From: Bacillota bacterium
GTDB taxonomy: Bacteria; Bacillota; Clostridia; Peptostreptococcales; Anaerovoracaceae
Assembly: GCA_029239605.1 (NCBI GenBank)
Contig: JARBUO010000020.1
Location: 1 to 64,000, forward strand
Reading direction: 5' to 3'
Length of the DNA stretch: 64,000 bases
Under the pieces are notes generated by a model that did not search any database, was not told the DNA's origin, and worked only from the letters and a program-made list of their open reading frames with translations. The position numbers were made by a program, and so were the translations under genes. This document shows, piece after piece, positions 1 to 7,879 of this stretch; position 1 is the first letter of the stretch, and each line of letters opens with the position of its first letter.

Positions 1-135
1 AAGTAAATAATACATTTAAGAAAAGTATATCAAAAAAATCCTTGCGGGACTAACTGCAATTCAATCTATCTAAAATTGCAGTTACTTTTTCATTCAAGGC
101 CTACATCTTTCTTTTATATTATTCCCGATCCGCTG

Positions 136-164
136 TTGACAACCCTTACGATGCATGTTATATT
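136..164 (+). promoter_or_regulatory. sigma-A type promoter TTGACA-N17-TATATT upstream of the DUF2325 gene
   Basis: TTGACA at 136-141, 17-bp spacer, TATATT at 159-164. Confidence 0.7.
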
Positions 165-176
165 AATTGCAATATA

Positions 177-225
177 GTTAGTTTAATCTAACTTTTTATT
201 GACATTTCAGTTAGATATAACTAAC
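177..225. promoter_or_regulatory. two similar inverted-repeat operators, GTTAGTTTAATCTAAC (177-192) and GTTAGATATAACTAAC (210-225)
   Basis: Both have the form GTTAG-N6-CTAAC; resembles DtxR/IdeR-family TTAG-N6-CTAA boxes; just downstream of the promoter. Confidence 0.65.
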
Positions 226-301
226 CATCGTCGTTGTACATATAAATTCTTTTTGCATATTGGTCTGCAATGATAAAATTATGAAATGGAGGCTATTGAT
301 C

Positions 302-619
302 ATGAGTATTGTAATTATCGGCGGGCACGATAGAATGGTCTGCACTTACAAAGAGATTTGTAAGAAATATAAGTGCAAACCAAAAGTGTTTACACAGATG
401 CCCACAAACATGAAAAATCTGATTGGAAATCCTGACTTACTGGTTCTGTTCACCAATACTGTGTCACATAAAATGGTAGAAAATGCGGTGAAAGCCGGTG
501 AAAGAAGCGGTGCAAAAATCGTTCGTTCTCATAGCAGCAGCGCCTGCGCGCTGAAGAGCATTCTGGATGAGCATGGACCCTGCAGCAATTGCGGAAACTG
601 CCACAACACAGTGAACTAA
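302..619 (+). CDS. DUF2325 domain-containing protein
   Basis: MSIVIIGGHDRM...CKKYKCKPKVFTQMP...HSSSACALKSIL; ATG at 302 preferred over the 260 start. Confidence 0.8.
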   Translation: MSIVIIGGHDRMVCTYKEICKKYKCKPKVFTQMPTNMKNLIGNPDLLVLFTNTVSHKMVENAVKAGERSGAKIVRSHSSSACALKSILDEHGPCSNCGNCHNTVN

Positions 620-792
620 ACTACCGGGCTTTGTTATCAGTGCGCTTCCGCCGCTTATAAACTCCCTTGAATCAAAGGAATTTACGCATATTTAGTTTTC
701 CAAGTCCGCATCTGCGGACTTATTTCCACTTTGATCCAATCATTTGGGTTTGCATTGGAACTGCACAAATGCAAGTCTGCCCTCAAATCACT

Positions 793-1836
793 TTATATTG
801 AATGGCGTAAAGACCCTTCGCCACTTTCGAGATGAAGCAGATGCTCCTTAATATGCATTCCCCCGGCATACCCCACCAAAGAACCGTTTGAGCCAATAAC
901 CCGATGACAGGGAATTATGATCCAAATGGGATTTTTATTGTTGGCCATTCCTACTGCACGGCTTGCACCCGGATTTCCAATTGCCGCTGCTATCTGTTTG
1001 TAAGTGCGGGTTTCTCCATAGGGAATCTGCAGCAATGCTTCCCAGACTTTTTTTTGAAACTGCGTTCCCTGCGGTTCGATAGGAACCTGAAAGGATGTCC
1101 TTTTTCCATCTAAATACTCGTTCAGCTCTGAAATTGCCTGGTCCGTCAGCGCCGTTTTCTCCTCTGCAAGGTTCGGCGGGATGTGTTTTCCCATACAAAG
1201 TGAAACAATTGAGGATTTGTTTGCTGCCGCTATTATGACTCCAATACTTGTCTCATATGTCCCGTAAAAGAAATGCTCCGCTTGCCCCGTCCTGCTGAGG
1301 TCATTTCTATATTCTCCCGGTGTTTTTCCCGTCTTCTTCCGAAAAAAAGAAAAGAATGCGGTCAAGCTTTCGAAGCCCAGAGAAAGCGCAATATCAAGAA
1401 TCGGCTGATCTGTATCTCTCAATTTTTCCTCGGCTGCTTGTATTTTCAGAGTTCCGCTGTACTCTGCCGGCGTCATTCCGTATTTGTCCTTAAAGATTTG
1501 ACTCATTCTTCGTTCCGAAACGCCAAGCCGCCCTAGTTTATCCGATAAGAGCTGCCTCTCCAAATACAGTTGATCGATCAGGAGCTTAACTTCCAAAGCC
1601 AAATCCTCTGCAGGCTCATAGACAGGCAAGTCCGGTCGGCATCGCTTACACGGGCGGTAGCCGGCAGCCATTGCTGCCTCACTCGAATCGAAAAAAACAA
1701 CATTCTCCTTCAAAGGCGCTTTGGAGTTACAGGAAGGGCGACAGTAAATTCCTGTTGATTTCACCGCATAAAAGAATTTGCCATCAAAATCCGCGCAATT
1801 GTTAATCAAAGCTTCCCATTTTTCTTGATCCGTCAT
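793..1836 (-). CDS. ada: bifunctional Ada-type regulator / methylated-DNA-[protein]-cysteine S-methyltransferase
   Basis: N-terminal Ada Zn domain (GIYCRPSCNSK...CKRCRPD), AraC HTH, C-terminal IPCHRVIGSNGSLVGYAGG methyltransferase motif. Confidence 0.9.
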   Translation of the reverse strand: MTDQEKWEALINNCADFDGKFFYAVKSTGIYCRPSCNSKAPLKENVVFFDSSEAAMAAGYRPCKRCRPDLPVYEPAEDLALEVKLLIDQLYLERQLLSDKLGRLGVSERRMSQIFKDKYGMTPAEYSGTLKIQAAEEKLRDTDQPILDIALSLGFESLTAFFSFFRKKTGKTPGEYRNDLSRTGQAEHFFYGTYETSIGVIIAAANKSSIVSLCMGKHIPPNLAEEKTALTDQAISELNEYLDGKRTSFQVPIEPQGTQFQKKVWEALLQIPYGETRTYKQIAAAIGNPGASRAVGMANNKNPIWIIIPCHRVIGSNGSLVGYAGGMHIKEHLLHLESGEGSLRHSI

Positions 1837-2087
1837 TGTTTCACCTTCCTTCAGCAGCTAAGTGACAGCTGCTCCAACAATAATTTTATATTCCAGTAGG
1901 TGCCATACTGAAATTCGCCGGCTTCAGCCGGGTCGAATTTTTCTGTTCGAATCCCTCTTCTTGAATAAAAAAATACACTCATCCGTTAAGGATAAGTGTA
2001 TTTTTTGGTGCGCCCAGAGGGATTTTACAGCTGTCTTCTGCCTTTTTCAGACAGCTGCCGTCCTTCGCCACTCCATGGCTCGGACGA

Positions 2088-2123
2088 CCAGCTAAAAACA
2101 GCATCTATGCTGTTTTTAGCTGG
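2088..2123. repeat. perfect 17-bp palindrome with 2-nt loop
   Basis: CCAGCTAAAAACAGCAT-CT-ATGCTGTTTTTAGCTGG. Confidence 0.9.
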
Positions 2124-2157
2124 CCGCCCTTTCGGGTTCGAATCCCTCTTCTTGAAT

Positions 2158-2198
2158 AAAAAAATACACTCATTCGTTAAGAATAAGTGTATTTTTTT
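2158..2198 (-). terminator. terminator (AT-flanked, possibly bidirectional) of tRNA-Arg
   Basis: AAAAAAATACACT...AGTGTATTTTTTT hairpin directly 3' of the tRNA. Confidence 0.7.
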
Positions 2199-2200
2199 GG

Positions 2201-2274
2201 TGCGCCCAGAGGGATTCGAACCCCCGACCTTCGCATTCGTAGTGCGCGACTCTATCCAGCTGAGCTATGGGCGC
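2201..2274 (-). tRNA. tRNA-Arg(ACG)
   Basis: Reverse complement GCGCCCATAGCTCAGCTGGATAGAGTCGCGCACTACGAATGCGAAGGTCGGGGGTTCGAATCCCTCTGGGCGCA; loop CTACGAA. Confidence 0.95.
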
Positions 2275-2392
2275 ATATCCATGTCCAATAGAGTACATCG
2301 ATTATTATATAACAATAGTAAGGGTATTGTCAAAAGAATTTTCTAATTTTTTGCATAAATATTCGCGTTTTTCCGACAAGGGGATATCTCTG

Positions 2393-2728
2393 CTATACAA
2401 AGACAAATTGAACCAGAAACATATATACCGCCGTGCCGCCTATAATGCTGAGAAGATTGTTCCTTCTCCAAAGATGAAGCCCTATTACTGCTGTTACTGC
2501 AATCAACTCCGGTATTCCATAGGGGTTTTGAACTAATCTGATATTTTTCAGGCAGTAAATAATCAGCATGCCCATTACCGCAGGGGGCAGCACATTGCCG
2601 AGGTAAACGATCACCTTTGGAATTCGGCCTGATCTGCTGAACAATAGAAAAGGTGCAGCTCGCAAACCGAAGGTTACAGCGGAAATAACAAGAATAATCA
2701 TTGCTGATTCACCGACAGATAAAGTCAT
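2393..2728 (-). CDS. azlD: AzlD-family branched-chain amino acid transport protein
   Basis: About 110-aa membrane protein directly downstream of AzlC; RAAPFLLFSRSGRIPKVIVYLGNVLPPAVMGMLI motif. Confidence 0.85.
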   Translation of the reverse strand: MTLSVGESAMIILVISAVTFGLRAAPFLLFSRSGRIPKVIVYLGNVLPPAVMGMLIIYCLKNIRLVQNPYGIPELIAVTAVIGLHLWRRNNLLSIIGGTAVYMFLVQFVFV

Positions 2729-3438
2729 TTCTCACCGCCCTCCTCTCTTTCTTCTTCCAACATTGGGTTAACAGCCTTTCTCATCAGCATCAAAGAAATG
2801 ACAATTAAGACCATGGATGGTATGACCATATTTGCGGGACCTACAGCAGCCAAAACAGCAATACTGCAAACAAGCCCGGTCAATGCAGGAATATGGGTAC
2901 GATAAGCCTTCCACTGGTCAAGAAAAATAACAAGAAACAGGGCAGTCATGGCAAAATCCATTCCCTGTGTATTAAACGTAATCATAGACCCGGCAAGGGC
3001 TCCGATGACAGATCCTGCAATCCAGTAGGATTGGTTTAGCAATGCAACACAAAGCAGAAATTTTTTATCATCAACGTTTTCGGGAGGTTTGATTCCACAA
3101 AGAAGGGAATAGGTTTCGTCGGTAAGAGCGAATGCCATGTACCACTTTTTAAAGCCCATCTTTCCAAACCGTTCTAAGAAGGACAAGCCATAAAAAATAT
3201 GCCTGAAGTTTACTACCAGCGTCATCACTGCAATTTGGATTAAGCCCAAACCCCCGCTGAAGAAGCTTACCGCAATGAACTGCATGGCCCCAGCATAAAC
3301 CAGCAGACTGATACAAAAGGCCCAGATAAAATTGTAACCTGCGTTCTCAAACAACAGGCCGAAAGCGATCCCTATGGATAGATACCCCAGCATTACGGGT
3401 ATGGTATAAGGAAAGGCTGCTTTGATTGCGTTCTTCAT
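2725..3438 (-). CDS. azlC: AzlC-family ABC/branched-chain amino acid permease
   Basis: PVMLGYLSIGIAFGLLFENAGYN...NFRHIFYGLS...DETYSL. Confidence 0.88.
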   Translation of the reverse strand: MKNAIKAAFPYTIPVMLGYLSIGIAFGLLFENAGYNFIWAFCISLLVYAGAMQFIAVSFFSGGLGLIQIAVMTLVVNFRHIFYGLSFLERFGKMGFKKWYMAFALTDETYSLLCGIKPPENVDDKKFLLCVALLNQSYWIAGSVIGALAGSMITFNTQGMDFAMTALFLVIFLDQWKAYRTHIPALTGLVCSIAVLAAVGPANMVIPSMVLIVISLMLMRKAVNPMLEEEREEGGEK

Positions 3439-3590
3439 TATTCTAACTCTCTTTTCTTACGCACAGGATTCCTGAGGTTTGTTTCTCATCACTGGCGCTC
3501 CCTAAATTCTTGTGCAAAAATGCCTTGTTTTATAGTATACTAATGACAGCAGCTTTTTTCAATGTGTTTCTGAAAAGGGGGAATGATGTT

Positions 3591-4102
3591 ATGAATAATA
3601 TAAAAAAAGCAGGGATTATCACAGGGGCAGTTGTAGGGGGAGTCATCGGCGGGACCATATCAGTCATCGGTAAGGTAACGAAAAAGAAATTCATTGACGA
3701 ACTGGGAGAAAGCGTTGTTGATTCAACCATATTAACAGGTGGAATTGCTGGAGATATTGCAAGTGGTACTGCCAATGTAATATCCGGAAAAATTCAGCAT
3801 CAGCAGGACAAGCTGGAAGAAGGCAAGACAGAATTGAAATCAGCCGGCAGCCAGGTTGTTCAAAATTTCGTGAATAATGTAAAAACAGTGGTTGATAACA
3901 GCGGAGAGATTCTGGAAGGCGTCAAAGAAAAGGACGGCAAGAAAATACTTCGTGGTACCCGTACCCTGGCAAAAGTGGCTGTAGTGGGTGCGTTAACGGT
4001 AGGAACTATTAAGATCAAGCCGGAGGACGAGGCTAGCAAGGCCGACAATACGAGGTCAGCGAGCCTAAGGCGCAAGAAACACCAGCAAAGAATACAAAAT
4101 AA
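3591..4102 (+). CDS. glycine-rich hydrophobic N-terminus protein, apparently frameshifted near its C-terminus
   Basis: ATG at 3591 with AGGGGG upstream; track ORF (3510..4220) runs through a terminator. The +2 frame from 4049 reads YEVSEPKAQETPAKNTK* (stop 4100-4102) just before the hairpin. Confidence 0.55.
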
Positions 4103-4105
4103 ATC

Positions 4106-4144
4106 AAGGACAGCAATGTGCAGGAATGCTTGCTGTCCTTTTAT
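4106..4144. terminator. rho-independent terminator
   Basis: AAGGACAGCAA...TTGCTGTCCTTTTA. Confidence 0.8.
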
Positions 4145-4154
4145 ATTCTCAGTT

Positions 4155-4844
4155 CTAATTTACAGACTGTTCTTCACAGCTTCTGATCTTTTTCATGCCA
4201 ACCTCGGCTCTGGCCTGTGAATTCAACAAATGCACAAGAACCTTATCGGCTGCTTTATTCTCATTTCGTTCTTTGATCGCCAAGAGAATTTCATAATGCT
4301 CGCCAAGAATGGCATTCAGGTTATCATTGCAATAAACAGTTACTTTTCGTGTTTGCTGAACATACTCCTGATAGGATTTCAGGATTTGAATTAAGAATCG
4401 ACTCCTTGAAGCATCGTAGATGATCTCGTGAAATCGCTTGTTGATTTCCATTACCCGCTTTCCGTCTTTTTTCTTCGTGTAGAATTCCATCAATTCATAC
4501 TCATCCTGCAGGCACTTAATTTCCTCATCCGTAATTTTATTTACTGTCCATTTCACGGCAAGAACTTCGACCGCTGTCCTTACTGCATAAACGTCATCGA
4601 TATCCTGCTTCGTAAATCCAAGACAAAAGGACCCTCTATTAGGAATGGATTCGATCAGTCCTTCTGCCTCCAGTTGTTTGATTGCTTCCCGGACCGGAGT
4701 CCGGCTCACTCTTAGTTCTTCCGCAATCTGATTTTCTTTAATCCTTTCACCGATCCCGTATTCTCCCTTTAAAATCCGGTCCCGAATCGTATTTGCAATT
4801 TCCACAGTAAGGGAAAAAGCATTTAGAAAGGTTACTTCAGCCAT
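4155..4844 (-). CDS. GntR-family transcriptional regulator (FCD subfamily)
   Basis: N-terminal wHTH IAEELRVSRTPVREAIKQLEAEGLIESIPNRGSFC plus helical C-terminal ligand domain. Confidence 0.9.
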   Translation of the reverse strand: MAEVTFLNAFSLTVEIANTIRDRILKGEYGIGERIKENQIAEELRVSRTPVREAIKQLEAEGLIESIPNRGSFCLGFTKQDIDDVYAVRTAVEVLAVKWTVNKITDEEIKCLQDEYELMEFYTKKKDGKRVMEINKRFHEIIYDASRSRFLIQILKSYQEYVQQTRKVTVYCNDNLNAILGEHYEILLAIKERNENKAADKVLVHLLNSQARAEVGMKKIRSCEEQSVN

Positions 4845-5008
4845 TATCTATCACCCCTATAATTCTATTATACCGCTGCTGATTTTGTGCCAGTTCTGCT
4901 TTGTTTTATTGCTCACATCAAAGCAGCTACTCCCCGAGGAATAACTGCTTTGACGCATTTGTTTGATTTTGTAGTTTATGAGAAAGTTTGTCTATTGATA
5001 TGATTAAT

Positions 5009-6406
5009 TTACTCTTGTACAGATCCGAACATTGGCTCGCTTTGAACGGCTTCTCTTGCACCAAGCGGAATCTTCCAATACCACCACTTGAAGATAATGT
5101 TTGCCGCCACACAGGCAACACCAATCAAGAGAAATATTCCGACGAAGGTCCAGTGCTGCCCTCCCATGAGCATGGCAGGACCTGCGGACCACGCAAACAA
5201 TTCAATAGGTGTATTCAGAGAACCGACGATCGCAGTATCGGAAAGGGTCTTTGATTTATTTTCCGGATCGACGATTCGTAACAGCGTCAATCCGATGGCA
5301 AATACGCCCGTAGCATAGCCATAAACGAAAATAGAACGTTCAAACCAGCTTTCATTATTCATTGCAGGACCCATAACTCTCATCATGAATACGACTACCA
5401 CAATACCGGACAACGCCAGTAAAGAAAGGGGCAGCGCATATTCCACAACAACTGGAAGCTTAATGGAAGCCACTCCAAAGAATACAAGGTAATCCGTAGC
5501 AGAACTCCCGAGCCTGGTAACAATTCTCTCATCAACATATTTGTAAACGCCCTTTTTCCCCTGTCCAAGTACAACGTACATAACCAGTGCAAGAACAAAT
5601 GCAATGGTGAAGGTCGGAAAACCAAGGGCCCATCTCTCCTCGATATAGGTATTGAGCAAATATCCCAGACCGGAGGGAATTAGAATCAATGCCATGTGGA
5701 ATGCAAGGGGGTCCAGCGCGATGGATGAAATGGTATCTGATCCGATTGCAGTTCTGTTTTCCTTTTGAACAAGACCTGTTTTCAGATCATCTGAAATCTT
5801 GGAGAAGTCCTTGACATATTGCGTGTATCCCTTTTTGGTTGCCCATTTAATAAAGATAAGTCCGCCGAAAATACCTGCAAGAATACCGATTGTTGCCGCG
5901 GTCATTCCCAGGTCTGTTGCATCCGCAAAGCCTAACGCTTCGAAAGAGCTTCCTACCGCCGCGGCAGTTCCGTGCCCTCCATAAAATCCAGCAACCAGAA
6001 GCATCCCGAAGCCGTTATTCACCTGAGGGGCCACCTTTGAAATGATCAGGATAGAAAATGCGATGGGTAAGGAAAACTGAATGGCCATGGTCAGAATTTT
6101 ATAAGACGCATAGGCACCCATCCGGTTCAAATCCTTTTTCATGCTTCCCGGAGAAAAGGAGAATCCATTGATTCCAACGGAAGCAAATACGAAAATCGTA
6201 ATTAATCCTGCATAGGATCCAATATCTGCGGAGAAAGGAAGCACATTCAAAAAGTTCGGGCCGAGAAGCAAGCCGAGAAAACCGGCAAGCAGACTGGCGG
6301 GTATAAAAGTCTCCTGGATAAATTTAATTTTTGCGCGAAGGAATATTCCGATGAGAATAAGCCCGCTTGCACAAGCGAAATCCACGAGTAAGGTGTAGAT
6401 CGTCAT
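5009..6406 (-). CDS. sodium/glutamate symporter-like (GltS-family) transporter
   Basis: Multi-TM; GFYGGHGTAAAVGSSFEALGF resembles the GltS signature; 465 aa. Confidence 0.75.
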   Translation of the reverse strand: MTIYTLLVDFACASGLILIGIFLRAKIKFIQETFIPASLLAGFLGLLLGPNFLNVLPFSADIGSYAGLITIFVFASVGINGFSFSPGSMKKDLNRMGAYASYKILTMAIQFSLPIAFSILIISKVAPQVNNGFGMLLVAGFYGGHGTAAAVGSSFEALGFADATDLGMTAATIGILAGIFGGLIFIKWATKKGYTQYVKDFSKISDDLKTGLVQKENRTAIGSDTISSIALDPLAFHMALILIPSGLGYLLNTYIEERWALGFPTFTIAFVLALVMYVVLGQGKKGVYKYVDERIVTRLGSSATDYLVFFGVASIKLPVVVEYALPLSLLALSGIVVVVFMMRVMGPAMNNESWFERSIFVYGYATGVFAIGLTLLRIVDPENKSKTLSDTAIVGSLNTPIELFAWSAGPAMLMGGQHWTFVGIFLLIGVACVAANIIFKWWYWKIPLGAREAVQSEPMFGSVQE

Positions 6407-6428
6407 GTCTTAGTTCTCCTTCTTCTTA

Positions 6429-7595
6429 TTAAATTTTTATGTAATTTTCTGATTTCGTTGTTGTAGCAGATGGAGCCGGGTCTATTTTTTTGTTCGACAG
6501 ATGAAGGATGTCTTCCGGCCTTATCCATGGTCTTCCCTGTATTGCACTGGTTTCCTCATGGGTAAGATAACCTTTATATGCGGTTAAACTTCTCCGCAAG
6601 AACCCATCCTTGATGCAGGCCTTTTCTATTCCCAGATTCATGATAGAACGAAAATGGGGCAGAATCGAAGCCGCATAGGCTTCCGATACGGACCTTGCAA
6701 TGGAACCGGGAATATTGCTGACGCCGTAGTGTACAATTCCCTTCTCAATATAGGTTGGATTCTCATGGGTTGTTTCATGGAATGACTCTATAGCTCCGGG
6801 GGTATCATTGCTGATATCAACGATAACAGACCCTTTTTCCATGAGCGTTAGCATATCTCTGTCGATGAGATAATCCGTACATCCTTTCGGCCATTTTACA
6901 CTGTTTATGACCAGATCAATTTCTGGAAGCAATTTCTTGATATTCTCTTTTGTTGAAAACTGAGTGTTTACCTGTTCGTTATACAGCCTTCCGATATCTC
7001 TGAGGGTATTCATGCTGATATCCATAACGGTACACCATGCGCCAAGGGAATGAAGTACCTGCAAAGCTGACTTTCCAACCAAACCACCACCAAGGATCAA
7101 AACCTTGATACCCGGTGCGCCTGCAAGACCGCTTACAAACTTTCCTTTGCCTCCATTGTTGGTCATCATAGAGTGAAGCCCCATTAAGGCACCTTGCTTT
7201 CCGGCTGCCTCACAATTGACGGAACCGAATCGGTGGGAATCCTCTGCAGTAAATGCAATACACTTACTGTCCAGCAAAGCCTGCACCTCTTCAGGATGCG
7301 CGGCAGGATGAATGCACGTGTATATGATTTGTCCTTCCCGCAGCATTCCGTATTCTGATTCTTCTATTTCTTTCACCTTAGCCACAAAGTCACATCGCTT
7401 ATAGATTTCCTCTGCTGTCTCTACGATTTCTGCACCTGCAACGAGATAGCTTTCATTGGTAAATCCGGCTTTTAAGCCGGCATCTTTTTGCACGAGTACG
7501 GTATGACCGTCACCTTTGATTGTGGTTACTTCTGAAGGGGTGGCAATAACTCTGTTCTCCCCGATCTTAATATCCTTCAGTACACCAAATAACAA
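6429..7595 (-). CDS. alanine dehydrogenase-like NAD-dependent amino acid dehydrogenase
   Basis: GVLKDIKIGENRVIATPSEV N-terminus; GGGLVGKSALQVLHSLGAWCTVMDI Rossmann motif; 388 aa. Confidence 0.75.
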   Translation of the reverse strand: MLFGVLKDIKIGENRVIATPSEVTTIKGDGHTVLVQKDAGLKAGFTNESYLVAGAEIVETAEEIYKRCDFVAKVKEIEESEYGMLREGQIIYTCIHPAAHPEEVQALLDSKCIAFTAEDSHRFGSVNCEAAGKQGALMGLHSMMTNNGGKGKFVSGLAGAPGIKVLILGGGLVGKSALQVLHSLGAWCTVMDISMNTLRDIGRLYNEQVNTQFSTKENIKKLLPEIDLVINSVKWPKGCTDYLIDRDMLTLMEKGSVIVDISNDTPGAIESFHETTHENPTYIEKGIVHYGVSNIPGSIARSVSEAYAASILPHFRSIMNLGIEKACIKDGFLRRSLTAYKGYLTHEETSAIQGRPWIRPEDILHLSNKKIDPAPSATTTKSENYIKI

Positions 7596-7649
7596 TTCTG
7601 CATCACCTTCTCTTGTCTTTTATTTTGATACGTACCAAATAATATAGAA

Positions 7650-7666
7650 AGCAAATATGATGCCAA
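7650..7666 (-). promoter_or_regulatory. sigma54 (-24/-12) promoter upstream of the alanine dehydrogenase-like/GltS-like pair
   Basis: Minus strand TTGGCATCATATTTGCT; compare YTGGCACG-N4-TTGCW; GG and GC correctly spaced. Confidence 0.8.
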
Positions 7667-7760
7667 CCCGTTATAAGAAGGCGTTTAATAATATTATTTC
7701 AAAACCGCTGATTTTCAAGGTTTAGAGCCTTAATAACCAAAAAAGAAATATAAAAAAATA

Positions 7761-7802
7761 ACAATACAAGGGGTCCGTTACGGATAACCTGCCTTATATT
7801 GT
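7761..7802 (-). terminator. rho-independent terminator of the sigma54 activator gene
   Basis: Minus strand ACAATATAAGG...CCTTGTATTGT followed by TATTTTTTTATA. Confidence 0.75.
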
Positions 7803-7879
7803 TATCATTTGGGCACTTTTTTCTGCTAACAGAGTAAGAAACGTTAGCATTTGGGCACCAATTGTTATAATTTGGGCAC
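7801..7879 (-). promoter_or_regulatory. three direct repeats, candidate upstream activator (enhancer) sites
   Basis: Plus strand GTTATCATTTGGGCAC (7801-7816), GTTAGCATTTGGGCAC (7843-7858), GTTATAATTTGGGCAC (7864-7879); start-to-start 42 and 21 bp. Confidence 0.75.

Larger units (their letters stand above)
1945..2216. repeat. about 80-bp direct repeat (1945-2024 and 2136-2216) carrying the 3' end of tRNA-Arg plus its terminator
   Basis: Both copies: GTTCGAATCCCTCTTCTTGAATAAAAAAATACACTCAT(C/T)CGTTAAG(G/A)ATAAGTGTATTTTTT..GGTGCGCCCAGAGGGATT. Confidence 0.85.

Noticed and set aside
935-1198. Numerous antisense or overlapping ORFs in the track (for example 935..1198, 14325..14738, 22288..22725, 45416..46006, 60476..61183)
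   Set aside because: They lie opposite or out of frame within well-supported genes and show no family signal.
3510-4220. 236-aa ORF as a full native protein
   Set aside because: The tail reads through a terminator and antisense of the GntR gene; a frameshift to a stop at 4102 is more plausible.
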